Part shown: positions 1-7,587 of the stretch, piece by piece | Position numbering within the stretch: the first letter of the stretch is position 1 | How the letters are laid out: each line of letters begins with the position of its first letter | Origin: Rickettsia typhi | GTDB lineage: Bacteria; Pseudomonadota; Alphaproteobacteria; Rickettsiales; UBA1997 | Assembly: GCA_945898025.1 (NCBI GenBank) | Contig: CAMDGT010000027.1 | Coordinates: 1-9,272 of the forward strand | DNA: 9,272 bases | Direction of reading: 5' to 3' | Program-made: the position numbers and the translations under genes | Notes under the pieces: generated by a model | The model's database searches: none | What the model was told of the DNA's origin: nothing | The model's input: only the letters and a program-made list of their open reading frames with translations

Positions 1-2174
<2,174 letters not shown>

Positions 2175-2200
2175 TTATCATTATGTTAATTTCATTAAAC

Positions 2201-2236
2201 CCTAAAAACAAAATGTTTCCTAAAAACAAAATATTT
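2201..2236. repeat. 18-bp tandem repeat, two copies, upstream of gyrB
   Basis: Two adjacent 18-bp units, 2201-2218 and 2219-2236, share the plus-strand core CCTAAAAACAAAAT and differ at one base (G to A at unit position 15). They end 39 bases upstream of the gyrB start. Read on the gyrB strand, each unit contains TTTTGTTTTTAGG. They could be a paired protein-binding site or a slippage duplication in AT-rich DNA. Function is not established. Confidence 0.6.
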
Positions 2237-2273
2237 AAATGGTAAAATTTGCACTTATTGCTAGTTTTAATTC

Positions 2274-2279
2274 ATTATA
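2274..2279 (-). promoter_or_regulatory. possible -10 box for gyrB
   Basis: A perfect TATAAT lies on the minus strand 111 bases upstream of the gyrB start. No acceptable -35 hexamer sits 16-18 bases upstream (the best is TATAGG), and there is no extended -10 TGN. If used, it would give a leader of about 105 bases containing the 18-bp tandem repeats. In DNA this AT-rich the hexamer can occur by chance. Confidence 0.25.
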
Positions 2280-2321
2280 TAAAAATTAAACGATATCCTA
2301 TATTTCCTTATTATCAAGAGT

Positions 2322-2387
2322 TATACCAAAAAATAAATCCGTTATCTTGTTTTGATGCTATGCTCAATAACTTCATCTTTTGGTATA
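2322..2387 (-). repeat. inverted repeat after the thioredoxin/NHL gene
   Basis: Perfect 10-bp arms TATACCAAAA (2322-2331) and TTTTGGTATA (2378-2387) flank 46 bases. A short inner pairing, GTTAT 2341-2345 with ATAAC 2368-2372, could extend the fold. It begins 15 bases past the stop of the upstream gene, where a terminator would be expected. The 3' arm on the minus strand is not followed by a run of T, so it is not a classic intrinsic terminator. A 3'-end protective hairpin or a regulator site is equally possible. Confidence 0.4.
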
Positions 2388-2401
2388 GATAAGATAAAAA
2401 T

Positions 2402-4651
2402 TTAATTTTTTATTTCAAATTCAATTGAATTTTTTGGTGATTTTCGATTGACAATAATTTTTTGCTCATAACTTTTAATTTTACAAACTGATTTTTTAGC
2501 TTGTTCGCAATAATAAAAAGTTCCCTGAAGCAAGTAATCTTTGCCATTCTCCAGAGGTGGAATTGATATTGAAAGATCGTTAAACTCATTCCAATCAAAA
2601 TTCTTAATTAAATTTGCACTATTTGCTCCAGTTATTTCAAGAAGATTCAAGAAATTAGGAGCATCGAAATTAATTTTAAATTTTTTATCCAGATTAATTT
2701 TAAATTCTATGTCTTTGCCACTAGTAATATTAACTTCCATTGCCGGATATAAATTCGGCATATATTCTAGCAAATCATTCTTGGTGATTTTAAGAGGAGG
2801 TATAATATCGAGTAATTCAACATTCATTTGCGAGCGATTTATTTTTAACAAACGATTATTATTGGCATCGGTTAAATAAAAATCTCCGACTACCGCTATC
2901 ATTGACTGAGGATTATTTAATAATATTTTTTTTGCATTATAATCAAAACTATCTCCTCTTATTCTAGAATTACTTCCTGCAATCACAGAAATAAATTTAC
3001 CCTTGCTATCATATTTAGTGACATTGTGAGCTACAGCATCGACAACATAAATTCCCGTATCATCAACAAATAAACCGACAGGATTTTTAGTTAAATTTTT
3101 AGAAATCAATATTTTAACATTACCATCTTTTCCAATTACTCTAATTAAAGAAGTTTCTCCGTCGATAAAGTAAAGAGAGCCATCATACCAAGCAATATCA
3201 ACTGGATAAGCAAGGCTAGCATTTTCTTTTGGACCATCTTGCGAGCCTATAAAACCGCTTCCCGCGAAGATATCTAGCTTTCTTTTGGCAAGATCAAAAA
3301 TTAAAATTTGATTGGAGCCCGCATTAGCTATTGCAAATATTGACTTAGGCTTCATTGGCGCAACCGACCTGATTTGATTTAGAAGCTTTTTATTAGATTT
3401 TATATCAATTTTATCTGCATTATCTTGTTGTGTTTTAGAGCTAATCGAACCCTTTGCCAAAGCTTTGCGAAGAGTCGCCTTGTTTTTATTGATATCTTCA
3501 TTAGTAATTGATGTGAATGTTACAGGCTTATTAAAAAGAATAATATCGGTAGGACTTGATAATTCTAGATCATCAGCTTTAGATATAGTAACGGACTCCT
3601 CGACAGGAGAGCCTTTTTCGCCCGAACCAATGAGAGTTGAAACCTTTTCACTTTCAAAATCAACCTCACGAATAGCATGATTATTGGTATCCGCAATATA
3701 TAAATGATTATCATGATAAAGAACGGCCTGAGGGTTATTAAATTTTGCCGATTCAAAATTTCCGTCTTCAAAGCCTGCAATATTAGAGCCTATTTTTACT
3801 ATCATTTCACCAGTTAAGGAACTAACGACAATATTGTTATCAAGGCTATTAGCAATAATAACCGCTGGAATATTTCTTGATTTATAATTAAAGCTGGGAG
3901 CAAAGACAATTTTAGTAGGAAAATTCAACACATTACGATTATCATTAGCATTTTCTAATAAATTAGCTATTTCACTTCTTTCGATGTTGTTTTTATTGCT
4001 GGTTATTATCTGTTTTATTGCCTTCTTAAGCTTTATGTAGCTTGAATCTTGCGATTCTTGATTTTTAGAATTTTTACCCAACTTTTCATAATCAACTATA
4101 TTGCCTTTATTATCAATTAGAACAACATTTGGAAAGCTTTCAATTTTAAAATAATTAGCAATCTCTTCTTGATAGTCAATAACAACAGGATGATATATTT
4201 TGCTGTGGTTAATATTAATAGAAATATCATTTTTAAGCTTTCTGTAGCTTGATTTTTCGCTGTAAATATCGATTAGAAAAATTTTATTTCCGAATAGATC
4301 TTTAAGATTTTTTATATCTTCATCTTTAATGTTGCAAAAACCGCAATTTATATTATCTGGCCTTTTAAAATTAAGCAGAATAACTCTTTTTTGCAGAGAT
4401 TTTAAATTGATTTCTTTGCTGTTAAACCATAGTGAATCAGTGTTTTCTGGGTTATTTTCTGGGCTATCATTAATGTTTTTTTCAGCCACTACAACTTTTT
4501 TATTAACAATATTAATAAAATTTGCTAAATCGGATTTTTTTATCGCAATATTAAACAAAACAGAGGAAGTTATAGAATAAAATATTGATAATGCTAGGAA
4601 TATAGCAACTATAAAAATTATGAGGTAGCGATCTTTTTGTGTTAGCTTCAT
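2402..4651 (-). CDS. membrane-anchored thioredoxin-like / NHL-repeat protein (NHLRC2/SOQ1-like)
   Basis: 749 residues. Seen: a short Lys/Arg-containing N-terminus, then one hydrophobic segment at about 8-27, suggesting an inner-membrane anchor with the rest in the periplasm. A thioredoxin-like fold at about 75-220 has a redox-type CGFC motif (C103, C106) and a cis-Pro-like SFPN (P174). NHL-type propeller strands follow (clear at about 302-334, 480-506, 522-550 and 578-606, with phrases such as LYIADTNNHAIREVD). A beta-rich C-terminal domain at about 615-745 contains C715 and C723. This order matches NHLRC2 and the lumenal portion of plant SOQ1, whose thioredoxin domain carries a CCINC motif; here the first Cys of that motif is Asn. 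A polar stretch at about 380-432 looks like an insert between blades. A periplasmic thiol-disulfide role is inferred; the substrate is unknown. No Shine-Dalgarno precedes the ATG. The gene lies 87 bases after rpsU. Confidence 0.85.
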   Translation of the reverse strand: MKLTQKDRYLIIFIVAIFLALSIFYSITSSVLFNIAIKKSDLANFINIVNKKVVVAEKNINDSPENNPENTDSLWFNSKEINLKSLQKRVILLNFKRPDNINCGFCNIKDEDIKNLKDLFGNKIFLIDIYSEKSSYRKLKNDISININHSKIYHPVVIDYQEEIANYFKIESFPNVVLIDNKGNIVDYEKLGKNSKNQESQDSSYIKLKKAIKQIITSNKNNIERSEIANLLENANDNRNVLNFPTKIVFAPSFNYKSRNIPAVIIANSLDNNIVVSSLTGEMIVKIGSNIAGFEDGNFESAKFNNPQAVLYHDNHLYIADTNNHAIREVDFESEKVSTLIGSGEKGSPVEESVTISKADDLELSSPTDIILFNKPVTFTSITNEDINKNKATLRKALAKGSISSKTQQDNADKIDIKSNKKLLNQIRSVAPMKPKSIFAIANAGSNQILIFDLAKRKLDIFAGSGFIGSQDGPKENASLAYPVDIAWYDGSLYFIDGETSLIRVIGKDGNVKILISKNLTKNPVGLFVDDTGIYVVDAVAHNVTKYDSKGKFISVIAGSNSRIRGDSFDYNAKKILLNNPQSMIAVVGDFYLTDANNNRLLKINRSQMNVELLDIIPPLKITKNDLLEYMPNLYPAMEVNITSGKDIEFKINLDKKFKINFDAPNFLNLLEITGANSANLIKNFDWNEFNDLSISIPPLENGKDYLLQGTFYYCEQAKKSVCKIKSYEQKIIVNRKSPKNSIEFEIKN

Positions 4652-4679
4652 TTATTTGTTAGGTGATTTAGTTTTATAA

Positions 4680-4722
4680 TTAAAGGCTACCAATTAAATA
4701 TGATTCGATTGATAGCCCTTAA
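4680..4722 (-). terminator. stem-loop terminator after rpsU
   Basis: Arms 4680-4694 and 4708-4722 form a 15-bp stem around a 13-base loop. On the minus-strand transcript all 15 positions pair, two of them as G-U; on the plus-strand transcript those two become A-C mismatches. The structure therefore fits minus-strand transcription. It starts 16 bases after the rpsU stop. The following tail (TTATAAAAC) is only modestly T-rich, so termination may be partial, with read-through into the thioredoxin/NHL gene. Confidence 0.6.
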
Positions 4723-4738
4723 CAATTGACTTTAAATA

Positions 4739-4933
4739 TTAAAAGAACTCACCTTTACGAGCCTTTTTTTTACGGGTAATATTTTCTTCAATTCTTCTTT
4801 TTTTAGCTTCAGAAGGTTTTTCGTAGGCTTTTCTTCTTCTAGCCTCTTTAACTAAACCATCTTTTTGAGCTTTTTTTCTGAAGGCACGAATAGCGACCTC
4901 TAGATTATTTTTACCATTGACAGTAACTTGCAT
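4739..4933 (-). CDS. rpsU: 30S ribosomal protein bS21
   Basis: 64 residues, very basic, the usual length for bS21. The family signature is visible: MQVTV start, an amphipathic helix with AIRAFRKKAQKDG, RRRKAYEKPSEAKKRR, and a Lys/Arg-rich tail. bS21 sits on the 30S platform near the 3' end of 16S rRNA and takes part in translation initiation. The gene has its own promoter-like sequence upstream, a consensus Shine-Dalgarno GGAGGT nine bases before the ATG, and a stem-loop just after the stop, so it is probably transcribed largely on its own between mnmA and the thioredoxin/NHL gene. It is the only gene in the window with a strong Shine-Dalgarno, which may mean its translation is controlled separately (see findings). 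Confidence 0.96.
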   Translation of the reverse strand: MQVTVNGKNNLEVAIRAFRKKAQKDGLVKEARRRKAYEKPSEAKKRRIEENITRKKKARKGEFF

Positions 4934-4942
4934 TTTTATTTT

Positions 4943-4948
4943 ACCTCC
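4943..4948 (-). promoter_or_regulatory. strong Shine-Dalgarno of rpsU
   Basis: GGAGGT on the minus strand, nine bases before the rpsU ATG, fully complementary to the usual anti-Shine-Dalgarno. Flanking bases TTTAC (4955-4959) and GTAAA (4940-4944) could pair, giving a weak six-pair hairpin (with one G-U) over 4940-4959 that holds part of this site in the stem and GGA in the loop. Confidence 0.85.
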
Positions 4949-5004
4949 GTATCAGTAAACTTAAGTTGAATAAATAAAAATTTTTTAATAAATTTTGAGC
5001 AAAA

Positions 5005-5033
5005 AATATAAATTATTTTAATTTAATAATCAA
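5005..5033 (-). promoter_or_regulatory. sigma70-type promoter for rpsU
   Basis: Minus-strand TTGATT (5028-5033) and TATATT (5005-5010) are separated by exactly 17 bases. The -35 matches consensus at four of six positions and the -10 at five of six. It lies 15 bases after the mnmA stop and predicts a start near 4998, giving an rpsU leader of about 65 bases. Spacing and position support it; the AT-rich background lowers certainty. Confidence 0.5.
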
Positions 5034-5048
5034 GCATCTAAAAAATAT

Positions 5049-6155
5049 TTATTCAATATTGCTAGATATCCAGCCTCCGCCAAGCATTTTGGTTTCTTGA
5101 TAAAATACACAAGCCTGCCCCGGAGTAATTGCTCTAGTTGAAGAATTCATCATAATGGTTGCAGTATCATCACTATGAATTGTTAATGTTGCTGGTTGCT
5201 CTTGATGACCAGAGCGAAGCCTTGCCATTACTGAAATTGGTTGATCGATTTTTTTGTCTCCTACTAACCAATTCAACTCTTTAATCATAAATTTATAATT
5301 ATTAAGATAATGCTCTTCTCCCACTAAAATTTGATTATTTTTTGCATCAATTTTAATTACATAAAGCGGTTCGGGGTTTGCAATTCCTATGCCCTTTCTT
5401 TGACCTAAAGTGAAATTGATAATGCCGTTATGTTTTCCTAAAATTTTCTTGCTCTCAAAATGAATAATATCGCCACTCTTAAAAGCGGTTGGTCTTAAAT
5501 TTTTGACCACCTCAGCATAATTACCATTTGGCACAAAGCAGATATCTTGAGAATCTGGCTTATTGGCAATTTCTAAGTTTAATCTAACTGCATTTTTTCT
5601 AGTCGTTTCTTTATCAACTCCACCAAGGGGGAACCTAAGAAAATCAAGCTGTTCTTGTGTTGTGGCAAATAAAAAATAGCTCTGATCTTTATTTTCATCA
5701 AATGCTTTGTGCATTTCAGCAACTCCGTTTTGATTAACAATTCTTTGGACATAATGACCAGTTGCCAAGGCATCAGCATCGAGATCTTTAGCCACTTTCA
5801 TTAAATCGCGAAATTTTACCGATTGGTTACAGCGAACACAAGGGATTGGAGTTTCGCCTTTTAAATAGCTGTCAGCAAAATCATCAATAACTTCTTGCTT
5901 AAATAAATTTTGATAATTTAAAACATAATGAGGAAAATCATACTTCCAAGCCACATTTTTAGCATCCATAATATCAACTCCAGCACAGCAAGCATTTTTC
6001 TTTTTTAGTGCCTCACCTAAATCATATAATTGCAAAGTAATGCCTATAACTTGATATCCCTGCTCTTTTAATAAGCAAGCCACCACTGAAGAATCAACCC
6101 CTCCAGACATTGCAACGACAATTTTTGTTTCATTGATTGGTTTTTTAGTAATCAT
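5049..6155 (-). CDS. mnmA: tRNA-specific 2-thiouridylase MnmA
   Basis: 368 residues, full family length. MnmA activates U34 of Lys, Glu and Gln tRNAs with ATP and inserts sulfur to make the 2-thio group of mnm5s2U. Seen: the ATP PP-loop SGGVDSS at 17-23; the PCVRCN segment with C109 at the position of E. coli catalytic Cys102; TGHY at 132-135; DQSYFL at 157-162; DSQDICFV with C206 at the position of E. coli Cys199; then FTLGQRKG at 248-255 and the C-terminal beta-barrel ending near GGGW at 359-362. Both catalytic cysteines are present, so the enzyme should be active. No Shine-Dalgarno precedes the ATG. The gene diverges from lysA across 137 bases, and rpsU follows 115 bases downstream on the same strand. 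Confidence 0.97.
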   Translation of the reverse strand: MITKKPINETKIVVAMSGGVDSSVVACLLKEQGYQVIGITLQLYDLGEALKKKNACCAGVDIMDAKNVAWKYDFPHYVLNYQNLFKQEVIDDFADSYLKGETPIPCVRCNQSVKFRDLMKVAKDLDADALATGHYVQRIVNQNGVAEMHKAFDENKDQSYFLFATTQEQLDFLRFPLGGVDKETTRKNAVRLNLEIANKPDSQDICFVPNGNYAEVVKNLRPTAFKSGDIIHFESKKILGKHNGIINFTLGQRKGIGIANPEPLYVIKIDAKNNQILVGEEHYLNNYKFMIKELNWLVGDKKIDQPISVMARLRSGHQEQPATLTIHSDDTATIMMNSSTRAITPGQACVFYQETKMLGGGWISSNIE

Positions 6156-6213
6156 GAGTTACTTAAAAATAAATTTTAATATTTTAATCTAATTGACAAT
6201 TTAATATCTTCAA

Positions 6214-6229
6214 ACAAGTAAAAACTTGT
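6214..6229. promoter_or_regulatory. palindrome in the mnmA-lysA divergent gap
   Basis: ACAAGT (6214-6219) and ACTTGT (6224-6229) are perfect inverted arms around AAAA, 63 bases before lysA and 58 before mnmA. A consensus TTGACA (6193-6198) lies just to its left inside the smaller inverted repeat AATTGACAATT, but no matching -10 follows at 16-18 bases on the plus strand. The palindrome could be an operator shared by both genes. No regulator is visible in the window. Confidence 0.3.
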
Positions 6230-6292
6230 AATTTTGATTAAGTATTTTATCTTCGTTTTTTTTAAATTAATATTAAAATCTATAGGTTATTT

Positions 6293-7567
6293 ATGAAATA
6301 TCTCTCCTACAAAAATAAATATAAAGAACATAAGTTGAATCTTGATGAATTGTTTATTGAAGAAGTTTCTTTGGCAGAAATTGCAAAAACAATTCCAACC
6401 CCATTTTACTGCTATTCAAAGCAAAATATTATCGATAATTTCAACGATTTTGTAACTTCTTTTGCAAAACAAGAAATTAAAGATTATAAAATCTGCTATG
6501 CAATTAAGGCAAATTGCAACCTTAATTTAGTTAAAATATTAGCCAATGAAGGAGCGGGAGTAGATGCGGTTTCTGCTGGAGAAATTTTTAGAGCAATAAA
6601 AGCGGGAGTAGATCCAAAGAAAATAGTATTTGCAGGGGTTGGTAAAAACCCTGAAGAAATAGCATTCGCCCTAAAAAGCGGGGTTGAAGAATTTTCCGTT
6701 GAATCGCCTGCGGAGCTGTTAATTCTAAATCAAGTAGCGGGAATTATCGGCAAAAAAGCCAAATTTTCACTAAGAGTCAACCCCGCAATTGATGCAAAAA
6801 CTCACGACAAAATTAGCACAGGCAGAAAAACCGATAAATTTGGGGTAGATATTAATCTGGCAGAAGAAATCTACCACCAAGCAAGCCATTTACCAAATCT
6901 TGAAATATTTGGAATATCAATGCATATTGGCTCACAAATCACTAAAATTGAACCATTTGAAAAGGCATTTTCTAAATTGCGAGATTTATGCATAAAATTG
7001 AGAAATGCAGGCTTTGCAATTCAAAACCTTGATTTTGGAGGTGGCATAGGAATTTTATACAATAACGAAAATACTCTAATAATTGATGATTATGCAAAAC
7101 TAATCAAAGAAACCACTAAAAATTTAGATGTCAATATCACTATCGCCCCCGGAAGGGCAATTATAGGCAATGCTGGGCTATTAGCGACCTCAACAATTTT
7201 AATTAAAAATGCTGGAAATAAAAATTTCGCTATTATCGATGCAGGAATGAATGATTTAATGAGGCCGGGGCTTTATGATTCTTATCACGATGCTATTTCG
7301 GTAGTTAAAAAATATGGCAATCCGCAAATATTTGACCTCGCTGGCCCAGTGTGTGAATCTACCGATATTCTTGCCAAAGAAAGAAAATTCATCAACCTCA
7401 AACAGGGAGATGTAATCGCAATATTAAGTGCTGGGGCTTATGGCTCTTCAATGTCGAATGAATATAATTCCAGACCTCTAATTCCTGAAATTTTAGTTGA
7501 TAAAGATAAATTTACCATCATCAGAAGAAGGCCTAGCTTTGAAGAAATGATTCAATATGAAGTATAA
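6293..7567 (+). CDS. lysA: diaminopimelate decarboxylase
   Basis: 424 residues, normal length for this PLP enzyme, which converts meso-diaminopimelate to L-lysine plus CO2 as the last step of lysine synthesis. Seen: the PLP-binding Lys in YAIKAN (K72); the TIM-barrel motif HIGSQ (H211-Q215); the phosphate-binding GGG at 249-251; APGR at 285-288; the catalytic-Cys segment GPVCES (C354, E355); and GAYGSSMSNEYNSRP at 381-395 with Y391. The PGR motif normally begins with Glu in this fold type; here it is Ala285. The opening TPFYCYS is typical of alphaproteobacterial LysA. A weak AGG lies six bases before the ATG. The restriction-modification gene starts 20 bases after the stop with no terminator between, so the two are probably co-transcribed. 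Confidence 0.96.
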   Translation: MKYLSYKNKYKEHKLNLDELFIEEVSLAEIAKTIPTPFYCYSKQNIIDNFNDFVTSFAKQEIKDYKICYAIKANCNLNLVKILANEGAGVDAVSAGEIFRAIKAGVDPKKIVFAGVGKNPEEIAFALKSGVEEFSVESPAELLILNQVAGIIGKKAKFSLRVNPAIDAKTHDKISTGRKTDKFGVDINLAEEIYHQASHLPNLEIFGISMHIGSQITKIEPFEKAFSKLRDLCIKLRNAGFAIQNLDFGGGIGILYNNENTLIIDDYAKLIKETTKNLDVNITIAPGRAIIGNAGLLATSTILIKNAGNKNFAIIDAGMNDLMRPGLYDSYHDAISVVKKYGNPQIFDLAGPVCESTDILAKERKFINLKQGDVIAILSAGAYGSSMSNEYNSRPLIPEILVDKDKFTIIRRRPSFEEMIQYEV

Positions 7568-7587
7568 TCAATTAATCAATTTAAAAA

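Noticed and set aside
2541..2879. Plus-strand open frame of 112 codons
   Set aside because: Antisense to the C-terminal part of the thioredoxin/NHL gene; no plausible start signal or domain.
4958..4967. AACTTAAGTT palindrome in the rpsU leader
   Set aside because: A 10-bp AT-rich palindrome is expected by chance here, and it cannot form a hairpin because it has no loop.
6193..6221. TTGACA at 6193-6198 as a complete lysA promoter
   Set aside because: The bases 16-18 downstream (around AAGTAA) do not make an acceptable -10, so only the hexamer is noted.
7568..7587. Terminator or promoter between lysA and the restriction-modification gene
   Set aside because: The 20 bases hold no inverted repeat or promoter-like hexamers.
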